A stretch of DNA of 15,950 bases from SIAJ01 sp036266155 (lineage in GTDB: Bacteria > Planctomycetota > Planctomycetia > Gemmatales > Gemmataceae), in the NCBI GenBank assembly GCA_036266155.1, contig DATANR010000383.1, forward strand, positions 1 through 15,950, given 5' to 3'. The position numbers and the translations under genes were made by a program. The notes beneath the pieces were generated by a model that saw nothing but the letters and a program-made list of their open reading frames with translations, ran no database searches and was not told the DNA's origin. This document shows, piece by piece, positions 1 through 5,611 of the stretch (its first letter is position 1; each line of letters begins with the position of its first letter).

Positions 1-87
1 CAATCGTCGACCCTCCCGACGCCCAACAACCGCAAACGCACCTCCAGCGGGGCACCGAACCAGCCGCCAAGCACTACTCCGAGTTAC

Positions 88-1188
88 TCAACCCAACTCC
101 CAGAGGCATCGCCACCGGCATTGTGAGAAATGCGGGCTAGCGGCCCTTGCTGCGGCCTCCCGCATGTGAACTACTTGATCGGCAAGGTGACCATACGTGC
201 GGCTAACCATCTCGGTCGAAGCGTGTCCCAAGAGTTCAGCGACCTGGGCTACGCCGACCCCCTTAATGAGAGCTTGGGTCGCAAAGGTATGCCGTACGGA
301 ATAGCAGACAAAGTGCTTCAGGTGGGGCAGTTTTGTCCTGAGACGCTTTAATCTGCAACGGATGTTTTGACGGCTGAATGCGGTCTTGTCCCGCGGACCC
401 CGGAACAGCGGTCCGTTGGGGTATTGCTGGATCAGCTTGCGGCTGAGTTCGACCATTGCCGGGGTCAGGTAGACGACGCGGGGCTTGGAGGTCTTTTTGT
501 CGGACTTGTGCCGATCGAACACCCACACGCCGACATCGAGGTTCACATTGGCGGCGGTGACGCGGGCCACCTCCGACGGCCGGCAGCCGGTTTCCAGCAT
601 CGCCTGCATGAATTCCCGGAACTGGCGGTCACGGATCGTTGTGAGGATTTCGGATAGTTCGTCTTTGGTCAGGACCCGTGTGCGGCACTTCACACGGTCA
701 GCCTTCAGCGTGCGGAGCGGGTTCGGGGTGAGGATGCCCTGCTGTTCGGCCCAACTTAAGGCCCGCCGGACGGCAATGACGGCGTGCCGGCGTCCGCCTT
801 TCCAGGTCGGGTGGTCATCCATCCATCGGGTGACGTGGAACGGTTTCAGTTCTGCGGCTGGGTTGCGACCATAGCGGTCGCAGAAGGACTGAAGGAAGCG
901 CTGGTAATTCCCGTACGTGTCGGGGGCGTGATGTTTCTGCGAGTGATCAAGGAACAGATCGCAGATGAGGGCGACGGTGATCCGGTCCGGCTTCGGCAGG
1001 TTGGCCGGGTTGGTCGCCATCAGCTTGTAGAAGGCGTCGAGGATCGGCTGGGGAGCATTCCAGCCGGATTTGGACTTCTTGGGAGGCGGGGCACCTTCCG
1101 GGTGCTCGTCGAGGCGGACCTGCTTGAGGTTGTGTTCGACGTACCACGCGGATTTGGAAGCGCGGTACCAGGGCTTCGGCAGTTTCAT
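88..1188 (-). CDS. Tyrosine recombinase / phage-type integrase
   Basis: This is a site-specific tyrosine recombinase of 366 aa that would insert and excise a mobile element. The N-terminal arm (about 1-60) is basic and aromatic, with KPWYRASKSAWYV as in many planctomycete integrases. A SAM-like core-binding domain follows (about 68-155), then the catalytic domain (about 170-350). Visible catalytic residues are R203 (GCRPSE), a lysine in the 228-232 hairpin, R299, H322 (LLGHAST) and the nucleophile Y332 (RTYGHL). The first residue of the usual HxxR box is tyrosine (CYSVRH), a variant known in the family. The ATG is preceded by GGGAGG five bases upstream, which fixes the start. The gene is transcribed away from the tRNA-derived att core at 1359-1400, and the 170-bp gap holds repeats. 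The family call is firm; the target tRNA is inferred. Confidence 0.95.
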   Translation of the reverse strand: MKLPKPWYRASKSAWYVEHNLKQVRLDEHPEGAPPPKKSKSGWNAPQPILDAFYKLMATNPANLPKPDRITVALICDLFLDHSQKHHAPDTYGNYQRFLQSFCDRYGRNPAAELKPFHVTRWMDDHPTWKGGRRHAVIAVRRALSWAEQQGILTPNPLRTLKADRVKCRTRVLTKDELSEILTTIRDRQFREFMQAMLETGCRPSEVARVTAANVNLDVGVWVFDRHKSDKKTSKPRVVYLTPAMVELSRKLIQQYPNGPLFRGPRDKTAFSRQNIRCRLKRLRTKLPHLKHFVCYSVRHTFATQALIKGVGVAQVAELLGHASTEMVSRTYGHLADQVVHMREAAARAASPHFSQCRWRCLWELG

Positions 1189-1197
1189 CGCAAGCCT

Positions 1198-1210
1198 CCC
1201 GTAAAACGGG
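1198..1210 (-). promoter_or_regulatory. Hairpin overlapping the integrase ribosome-binding site
   Basis: A perfect 5-bp stem with a 3-base loop (CCCGT/ACGGG) includes the GGG of the integrase Shine-Dalgarno GGGAGG (complement of 1195-1200). If it folds in the mRNA it would partly hide the ribosome site and lower integrase translation. The stem is short, so this is only a candidate. Confidence 0.3.
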
Positions 1211-1237
1211 GAGTGAGCCGGAAGACTTGCTCTTACG

Positions 1238-1274
1238 CCCTCGGTCAGGTGGCACTGACCGGGGGGTTTTTCTT
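1238..1274 (+). terminator. Rho-independent terminator-like hairpin (plus strand)
   Basis: An 11-bp stem with one G-T pair (1238-1248 with 1255-1265) and a 6-base loop GTGGCA is followed by G and TTTTTCTT. This has the form of an intrinsic terminator for rightward transcription. No plus-strand gene precedes it in the window, so it would block read-through from left flanking DNA, antisense to the integrase. It may instead be a structural part of the att region. Confidence 0.5.
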
Positions 1275-1295
1275 ACCCTGCCCCATACCCTGCCC
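1274..1295. repeat. Tandem 10-bp direct repeat TACCCTGCCC beside integrase
   Basis: TACCCTGCCC occurs twice (1274-1283 and 1286-1295), exact, with a 12-bp period. It lies between the integrase start and the tRNA-derived core. Direct repeats of this size beside a core are typical of arm-type recombinase sites or of operator sites for an excisionase or repressor. The function is inferred from position only. Confidence 0.5.
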
Positions 1296-1358
1296 AGGAT
1301 CATTCGCGTGTTGTGTGCGGTTTTCGCGAATGCCTAGGATTTCAGGGGTTTTTCGGAA

Positions 1359-1400
1359 TCGGGCTGACAGGATTTGAACCTGCGACCTCTTGGTCCCGAA
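1359..1400 (-). other. Attachment-site core: 3' half of tRNA-Pro(CGG)
   Basis: Read on the minus strand, these 42 bases are the 3' part of a tRNA-Pro. They give anticodon loop TTCGGGA (anticodon CGG), anticodon-stem half CCAAG, variable region AGGTC, a T-arm with loop TTCAAAT, acceptor half CAGCCCG and discriminator A. Upstream of 1400 the match ends at once: there is no anticodon-stem partner, D-arm or 5' acceptor strand CGGGCTG, so it cannot make a tRNA. A 3' tRNA fragment next to a tyrosine recombinase is the classic signature of an att site. In the usual arrangement the partial copy marks the distal end of an element, which here would extend to the right. Confidence 0.8.
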
Positions 1401-1421
1401 TCTATGGGTTCATCCGCCACA

Positions 1422-1525
1422 ATGCAGCAAACCCCTGCATTTTCAGCCCTTCACACTATCGTAGGGATCGCACGGAACGCAGTCAATTGCAGCATTTCCG
1501 GGGAGTCTGCTGCAAGTTGCTGCAA
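1422..1525. repeat. Cluster of TTGCAGCA repeats, candidate arm-type sites
   Basis: The octamer TTGCAGCA occurs at 1487-1494 (plus), 1508-1515 (minus) and 1518-1525 (minus), with a 7-of-8 copy at 1422-1429 (plus). They lie within about 105 bp, immediately beside the tRNA-derived core and in non-coding sequence. Spaced copies in both orientations beside a core suggest recombinase arm-binding sites. The repeats are visible in the sequence; the role is inferred. Confidence 0.5.
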
Positions 1526-1529
1526 ACGG

Positions 1530-1549
1530 GATCGACCGCTTGGTCGGTC
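1530..1549 (-). terminator. Hairpin downstream of the E1 gene
   Basis: An 8-bp stem with one G-T pair and a 4-base loop lies 26 bp beyond the stop codon of the ThiF-type gene. No T-run follows on the minus strand, so it is not a canonical intrinsic terminator. It could stabilise the 3' end of the Ubl operon mRNA or be part of the att region. Confidence 0.25.
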
Positions 1550-1574
1550 CTAGCACTTGGGGCATTGCGAACAG

Positions 1575-2372
1575 CTACACCTTGACAAATAAGGGCGGCC
1601 CCGCCTGCTCCACCGGGTAGTGTTCGCACGGACCGGGCGGCAGGTAGCCGAGCCGGATGTGCGGCACCAGTGTCCCGTCGTTCCCGTCGTACTGCAAATA
1701 GATCGGCCCCGGTGACCGGGTCCAGCCGGTCAGCAGGTTGACCGCGATGCCCACGGCGGTCGAGGCCAGCACGCCGTTCGCCCATACGACCTGGGGCTTG
1801 CCCCCGGCGGCCCCGTAATTGGCGACCTCGCGGCCGATCTTCTCCTCGGTCAGGAAGTGCATGCAGTACATGCACGGTCCGCCAGGAGCCGAGAGGATCA
1901 CCTGCCCGCTCATGCCCGGCGGTTCGCCCGGATGGACATCCATGCCGACGTCGATGTACGGGATTAGGAGGCGGCGGGTGCAGGCTTCGATCTGCTGGCG
2001 CTCGTTGAAGGAATCGACGGAGCCCATGACGAGCGTACAGCCGTGGAATGCCTTCGGGTGGTCCTGCCATCGGCAGGAGTGGGCCTCGACCTTGGCGCGC
2101 GGGTTGATCTCCAGAATCCGCCGTTTCGCCGCCTCGACCTTTAGGGTCTTCGCCTCGATGTCCGCGTCGATGAGGGTCATGGTGCGGTTGAGGTTCGATT
2201 CGTCTCCGTGGTCGTGATCGAACAGGACGAAGTTCTCCACACCGAGGTGGGCGAACTGCGGCGCGAGGTGCGAGCCGCCCCCGCCAAGTCCGTTGAAGGC
2301 GATGCGAGCCGTCTCGATGGCACGTTGCCCGGCCTCGCCAAGAAATCCTTGGCGTGAGTAGCGTTCTTTCAT
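1575..2372 (-). CDS. ThiF/E1-like ubiquitin-activating enzyme
   Basis: This 265-aa protein is an adenylating enzyme of the ThiF/MoeB/E1 superfamily. It would activate the C-terminus of the neighbouring Ubl with ATP. It shows the glycine-rich nucleotide loop (NGLGGGGS, about 27-34), acidic D52 after the second strand, the NLNR motif (60-63) with the arginine finger, lysines K75/K78, and SVD at 118-120. Cysteines at 167 and 170 (PCMYC) and C249 may be a metal site or contain the thioester cysteine. The protein is one ThiF domain with no separate catalytic-Cys or ubiquitin-fold domain, as is usual for bacterial E1s. An ATG at 2396 is also in frame, but GGAGAG just before the ATG at 2372 supports the later start. 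It is last in the ubl-E2-JAB-E1 operon, 13 bp after the JAB stop. Confidence 0.88.
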   Translation of the reverse strand: MKERYSRQGFLGEAGQRAIETARIAFNGLGGGGSHLAPQFAHLGVENFVLFDHDHGDESNLNRTMTLIDADIEAKTLKVEAAKRRILEINPRAKVEAHSCRWQDHPKAFHGCTLVMGSVDSFNERQQIEACTRRLLIPYIDVGMDVHPGEPPGMSGQVILSAPGGPCMYCMHFLTEEKIGREVANYGAAGGKPQVVWANGVLASTAVGIAVNLLTGWTRSPGPIYLQYDGNDGTLVPHIRLGYLPPGPCEHYPVEQAGPPLFVKV

Positions 2373-2385
2373 GTTCTCTCCGGTG

Positions 2386-2850
2386 CTACCCGACAACGGA
2401 AATCCGTGACGCGCGTTCGGGTCCGCGCGCTCCGGGGAGCCAGACGTCCGCGATCGCGGAGTCGGGGCTTAGTAGGAGAAGGCCAGCGGCCTGATCGGGT
2501 CCGACGGCTCGAAAGGCGGGAATCAGGTTTGGCAGTTCTTCGTCGTCGGTGGGCGAGAACGACGGCCGGCCCGGCCACTCGTGCAGGTGCGTGTGGAAAA
2601 CCCCGTCGCCAGAGTCGAGAACGCCTTGCATCGCGGCCCGGATGGCATCGCCGTTGATGCGCGCCCCGACCGTGTAATCGACCACGTACTGCTCATCGGG
2701 CACGGGCATGTAGCGGGTCATCACGATGATCGAGGACGTGAGACGGCCGTAGAGAAATCCGATTCTCTCGGCCGCGTAGGGGTGCGGTCGGCGCAAGTCG
2801 GCCAGCATTCCCTCGTAGAGCTTCCGTGGAAGCTGGATCGTTATGGGCAT
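2386..2850 (-). CDS. JAB/JAMM (MPN) metallopeptidase, deubiquitinase-like
   Basis: This 154-aa JAB1/MPN domain protein would be a zinc peptidase that trims the Ubl precursor or removes it from targets. The JAMM elements are present: E28 (AERIGF), H86 and H88 in HTHLH, then S99 and D102 in SPTD. A third histidine, H90, extends the HxH motif. The open frame runs upstream to 3066, but that part lies over the E2 gene. The ATG at 2850, with GAGG 8 bases before it, starts exactly where the MPN fold begins (PITIQLPRKLYEGM). It overlaps the end of the E2 gene by 10 bp, which suggests translational coupling. No other domain is fused. Confidence 0.88.
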   Translation of the reverse strand: MPITIQLPRKLYEGMLADLRRPHPYAAERIGFLYGRLTSSIIVMTRYMPVPDEQYVVDYTVGARINGDAIRAAMQGVLDSGDGVFHTHLHEWPGRPSFSPTDDEELPNLIPAFRAVGPDQAAGLLLLSPDSAIADVWLPGARGPERASRISVVG

Positions 2851-3182
2851 ACCAAGGCCCTCAAGAGGCGGGCCACCATCTGCGTCAGGCTGACCTTTTC
2901 CTTGGCCTGCCACGAGAACGCATGCCACGTCTGGCCCAGAATGTGGCTGCTGGCGTTCCAGTTTTTGTTGGTCGGCGTGTTCACCTTCTCGGCGAAAAAC
3001 AGCCGGTAGTCGTAGCCGCCGACATGTGAAGGACAGAGGAGGAGCGTCATCTTGGACGGGGTGCACCCGTCCGGCAGCGTGACGTCCGGAATGCGGAAGT
3101 ACGTGACGCCCGCCTCCTCAGCCCGTTCGGTACCCGGAAACGTCTCGGCCAGTTCCCGGACATCCTCGGGGGAGAAACTCAT
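2841..3182 (-). CDS. E2-like ubiquitin-conjugating protein (Prok-E2_E type)
   Basis: This 113-aa protein resembles the small bacterial E2/UBC-fold proteins found with multiubiquitin-type modifiers and JAB/E1 genes (Prok-E2 family E). It would accept the activated Ubl from the E1. Visible conserved-looking parts are LPDGC (36-40), TLLLCPS (46-52), YDYRLFF (57-63), and the W75, H80 and TWHAFSW (85-91) region. C40 and C50 are candidates for the thioester cysteine; I cannot decide between them from one sequence. An in-frame ATG exists at 3224, but the ATG at 3182 overlaps the stop of the upstream Ubl gene as ATGA and is preferred. The family is assigned from motif memory and operon context. Confidence 0.75.
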   Translation of the reverse strand: MSFSPEDVRELAETFPGTERAEEAGVTYFRIPDVTLPDGCTPSKMTLLLCPSHVGGYDYRLFFAEKVNTPTNKNWNASSHILGQTWHAFSWQAKEKVSLTQMVARLLRALVCP

Positions 3183-3451
3183 GAGGACCCGCCGTCCTTG
3201 GGGTGGTGCAGGAAAATCTCGCAACCGGTGATGTGCACCTTGCCGTCGTCCGGCAACGCCACGATCTTCGACCCGACCAACTGGTCGAGGTCCTCCGTCA
3301 GAGGGATGCCGGCGAGCGTCTTAAGCGTGGCAACGCTCAACTCGCCGAGGTGGACAAACACCTCCTTGTTGTTGAAAGGAACCTTGACCCGCTTCTCACA
3401 GTGGTCGTCGTGGTCGTGCCCCTTGCGGGCCTCTTCGGCTACGGCGTTCAT
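3179..3451 (-). CDS. Ubiquitin-like modifier, single multiubiquitin-type beta-grasp domain
   Basis: This 90-aa protein has a His/Asp-rich N-terminus (GHDHDDHCEK, 11-20), then one beta-grasp-like domain (about 21-83). That domain has the pattern of the prokaryotic Multiubiquitin family: FNNKEVFVHLGELSVATLK, LDQLVGSKIVAL and HITGCEIFLHH. The protein ends GGSS, so a diglycine sits two residues from the terminus. Removal of SS by the neighbouring JAB enzyme would expose GG for the E1. The family usually carries several tandem domains; here there is one. It is the first gene of the operon and has a strong GGAGG site before the ATG. The fold call is good; that it is conjugated to targets is inferred from the neighbours. 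Confidence 0.78.
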   Translation of the reverse strand: MNAVAEEARKGHDHDDHCEKRVKVPFNNKEVFVHLGELSVATLKTLAGIPLTEDLDQLVGSKIVALPDDGKVHITGCEIFLHHPKDGGSS

Positions 3452-3682
3452 TTGTCCTCCCAGCCGCCCGTTATGGCGGCGGTTCGCACTTTGTCCGGCG
3501 GAACACCCGCCTCGCCCTTCACTACTGCGGGCACTTAACCGGAATGGCGATTTTTCGGGACCGGCGGGAGGAGATTTTCGGCGAGGAGGCGGATAGGCTA
3601 GGAGTTATCAGAACGTTCTCGATTTTCTTTCGGTTTTGGTTAAGTGGTTGGGATAGTGGGGGTGAAGGCCGGAGGTCCCACA
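3452..3682. promoter_or_regulatory. Divergent control region between Ubl operon and sigma operon
   Basis: These 231 bp separate the leftward Ubl operon from the rightward sigma-factor operon and must hold both promoters. An inverted repeat GCCGCC-N6-GGCGGC (3463-3480) sits just upstream of the Ubl ribosome site and would form a hairpin in the 5' leader. An A/T-richer stretch (3608-3645) precedes the sigma gene. I see no convincing consensus -35/-10 pair, which fits control by an alternative sigma factor but does not prove it. Confidence 0.45.
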
Positions 3683-4297
3683 ATGAGCGAACCGCCGCCG
3701 GGCGAGGATGACGCGACGTTGATGCGTCGCGTAGCTGACGAAGATCAAGCCGCCTTACGGACGTTGTTGGAGCGCTACGCCCCGAAAGTAACCGGCTATC
3801 TCCGCAAGCAGTTCAAGAACCAACTGAAGCACCCTGAAATCGACGAAGCGGTGAACATCGCGGCCCAGAGGGTATGGCGGTACGCCCCCACCTTCGGTCC
3901 CGAGCAGGGTACGTTCCGCAGCTGGTTCCTGACCATCGCCCATCGCGCGGCGCTCAAGATTCTGAAGGACGAGGAAGAGCAGCCCGATGGGGGTCTGGAC
4001 TTCGATCCGAGGGACGTCACCTCGGACTGCGACGACGAACCTGAATCCCAGTCGCGGGATGAATGGCTCGCCGAGCAGCTGGGTCACATCATCGAAAAAG
4101 AACTGACAGGCTTCGAGCAAATTGTTGCCCGTACCGACATGGCGGCGGGAGGTTCGGACGGCTGGGTGCGCCTCGCCAACGAGCACAACAAGACGAAGAA
4201 CACCGTTCAGGCGACACGAAGCAAGGTCTGGAAGAAGATCAGAGGCCTGCTTGCCGAGCGAGAAGCCGTCAGGGCTACCACGAAGGGGAGAAAATGA
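3683..4297 (+). CDS. ECF-like RNA polymerase sigma factor
   Basis: This 204-aa protein has the two-domain layout of extracytoplasmic-function sigma factors. Region 2 is at about 12-95, with LLERYAPKVTGYLRK, the EIDEAVNIAAQRVWRYAP segment and GTFRSWFLTIAHRAALK, which would contact the -10 element. An acidic linker (100-125) follows. A divergent region 4 (about 127-190) includes WVRLANEHNKTKNTVQATRSKVWKKI, a helix-turn-helix for -35 recognition. An ATG 13 codons upstream is possible, but GGAGG seven bases before the ATG at 3683 supports this start. The stop overlaps the next gene as ATGA. It may control its own operon or the divergent Ubl genes. No transmembrane anti-sigma factor is adjacent. 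Confidence 0.82.
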   Translation: MSEPPPGEDDATLMRRVADEDQAALRTLLERYAPKVTGYLRKQFKNQLKHPEIDEAVNIAAQRVWRYAPTFGPEQGTFRSWFLTIAHRAALKILKDEEEQPDGGLDFDPRDVTSDCDDEPESQSRDEWLAEQLGHIIEKELTGFEQIVARTDMAAGGSDGWVRLANEHNKTKNTVQATRSKVWKKIRGLLAEREAVRATTKGRK

Positions 4298-4623
4298 GTC
4301 CGGACGACGACACATTCTGGAGAAACGTCGTCGGCAAGCTTCGCAAGAAGGAGGGATTTTGCCCCCCCACTCCCGAGGAAGCCGAAGCCGCATTCGACGA
4401 GGCCCCGTCGGTCGAACTTTCGGAGGAACGCCTCGACTCGATTGTTGAGGCCGCGACATCGGACGGGGAAGAAGCTGACTGGCAGGAAGATGAGGAAACT
4501 TCTGAGGCCGGGCAACCGGTTCTCTACCGGAAGCCCGGTGAAGGCGACTCCACGGCAAAGAAGAACGAGAAAGACCTCGAAGAAGAGATGCTCAACGATG
4601 ACCCCGAAGAAGACGAAACTTGA
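4294..4623 (+). CDS. Small acidic protein between sigma factor and protease
   Basis: I do not recognise this 109-aa protein. The N-terminus is amphipathic and basic (WRNVVGKLRKKEG, 9-21). A CPPTPEEAEAAF segment (23-34) follows, then a strongly acidic, probably disordered C-terminus (about 55-109, ending NDDPEEDET). There are no membrane segments. It overlaps the sigma gene by ATGA at its start and the ImmA/IrrE-like gene by 26 bp at its end, so the three are almost certainly co-translated. The position suggests a soluble regulator, perhaps an anti-sigma-like protein or a substrate of the downstream protease. That is inference only. Confidence 0.7.
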   Translation: MSPDDDTFWRNVVGKLRKKEGFCPPTPEEAEAAFDEAPSVELSEERLDSIVEAATSDGEEADWQEDEETSEAGQPVLYRKPGEGDSTAKKNEKDLEEEMLNDDPEEDET

Positions 4624-5542
4624 CTGGGAAATCGATCAGAACTGCCAAGAGCGGGCGGGTAAGCAGGCTGACGAACTGATCGAGAGCCTTGGGTTCGGGT
4701 GGCCTATCGACCCGCTCAAGGTGGCCGCGACCGAACACCCAATTCTCGCCGCCGGGGGTCGCGACCTCGGGGACCTTTACGACGGTAAGCTCAAGTTCAA
4801 CAAGCAGAAGAAGCGGTTCCTTTTGTTCTTTAACACGAAGTACGACCGGTGGGAAGAGAGTGGGCAGCACCATCCACGAACGCGGTTCTCGATCGCGCAC
4901 GAACTCGGCCATTACTTTCTCGAAGACCACCGCCAGCACCTGCGGAATGGCGGGAATCCCCATCCGTCGAGGGGCGAGTTCCTGAACGGCGAGCGGGTCG
5001 AGCGTGAGGCAGACGCATTCGCGTCCAGCTTGTTGCTTCCGACCCACCTAGCCGAACCGCGACTGAACAGCGGCGAATTGAACCTGCAGACGATCGAGAA
5101 CGTCGCTGCGGATTTCGGTGCTTCCCACCTCTGCACGGCAATCCGGGGGATTCGCCTGACTGACGAGCCGTGCGCCGTCGCCGGCTTGCGGGAGGGGCGA
5201 GTAGCGTGGATGTTCCCGTCGAAGCGGTTGATTGAGGCGAAGTGCTACCCGCCGGGTAAAATTGACCTTGATTCGCCTGTAGCCAAGCGTGCTTGGGCGG
5301 CATTCGAGGCGGGCAGTGACGACAAGAGGTCGGAGGATGGGTTGCTCCGGCACTGGTTCAAGACGTTCGCGAGGGAGGAGGATCTGGCGGCTGTCGAGGT
5401 GACGGAATCGTTCTTGCCCATCCGGATCATGGGCACGCTGGTCGTCCTTCTGACGATGTCCGACAGCGATCTGTTCTCCGAGGAAGAAGAGGAAGAAGAA
5501 GACGAAATCGACACCAACCATCGCGCAAAATTCGGCTGGTGA
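4598..5542 (+). CDS. ImmA/IrrE-family zinc metallopeptidase
   Basis: This 314-aa protein belongs to the ImmA/IrrE (COG2856, PF06114) peptidases. In characterised cases these cleave repressors after a stress or mobile-element signal. The zinc motif HELGH is at 101-105, and the third ligand is probably E137 in VEREADAFASSLLLP (134-148). The C-terminal 130 residues include a possible sensor part (RGIRLTDEPCAVAGL) and end in a run of eight glutamates (295-302). The ATG at 4598 lies inside the end of the preceding gene with AGAAGAG upstream. The frame is open further upstream, but that stretch is the acidic gene out of frame. Coupling to a sigma factor suggests cleavage of a transcriptional regulator, possibly the acidic neighbour. 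Confidence 0.87.
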   Translation: MTPKKTKLDWEIDQNCQERAGKQADELIESLGFGWPIDPLKVAATEHPILAAGGRDLGDLYDGKLKFNKQKKRFLLFFNTKYDRWEESGQHHPRTRFSIAHELGHYFLEDHRQHLRNGGNPHPSRGEFLNGERVEREADAFASSLLLPTHLAEPRLNSGELNLQTIENVAADFGASHLCTAIRGIRLTDEPCAVAGLREGRVAWMFPSKRLIEAKCYPPGKIDLDSPVAKRAWAAFEAGSDDKRSEDGLLRHWFKTFAREEDLAAVEVTESFLPIRIMGTLVVLLTMSDSDLFSEEEEEEEDEIDTNHRAKFGW

Positions 5543-5550
5543 CTAAATGC

Positions 5551-5580
5551 TTGCGCCTTATCCGAGGATTGTGCTATTTT
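5551..5580 (+). promoter_or_regulatory. Possible promoter for the 173-aa gene
   Basis: TTGCGC (5551-5556) and TATTTT (5575-5580) are separated by 18 bp in the 69-bp gap before the gene at 5612. Each box is only a partial match to the sigma-70 consensus. The spacing and the local A/T-richness make it plausible that the gene has its own promoter. Confidence 0.3.
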
Positions 5581-5611
5581 CCCGAGGCTCAATTACCATT
5601 TGTAACCACCT

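Noticed and set aside
3..140. C-terminal end of a rightward gene entering from the left edge (open frame to TAG at 138).
   Set aside because: The 45 codons look fairly coding-like, but they overlap the integrase 3' end by 53 bp and match no family I know. Without the upstream sequence it cannot be supported.
784..1377. A 197-aa open frame on the plus strand opposite the integrase.
   Set aside because: It is antisense to a well-supported integrase, has no family resemblance and runs into non-coding att sequence.
1359..1449. A full-length, about 90-nt tRNA on the minus strand, because GGGCTGA and TCAGCCC at the ends could pair as a 7-bp acceptor stem.
   Set aside because: The anticodon stem lacks a 5' strand, no normal D-arm can be drawn and the pairing is shifted by one base from the true tRNA-Pro acceptor. 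It is better explained as a 3' tRNA fragment with a chance complement. A tRNAscan-SE run would settle it.
2851..3066. Upstream extension of the JAB protein by 72 residues.
   Set aside because: It lies entirely over the E2 gene in another frame, is low-complexity and basic, and the MPN fold begins only at the ATG at 2850.
4063..4293. Upstream extension of the small acidic protein.
   Set aside because: This part is the out-of-frame sigma-factor region 4 sequence; the ATG at 4294 overlapping the sigma stop is the natural start.
3755..4558. A 267-aa open frame on the minus strand opposite the sigma factor.
   Set aside because: It is a shadow frame of high-GC DNA; the plus strand carries conserved sigma and acidic-protein sequence.
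4442..4597. Upstream extension of the ImmA/IrrE-like protein (Arg/Lys-rich).
   Set aside because: The basic residues come from reading the acidic gene in another frame.
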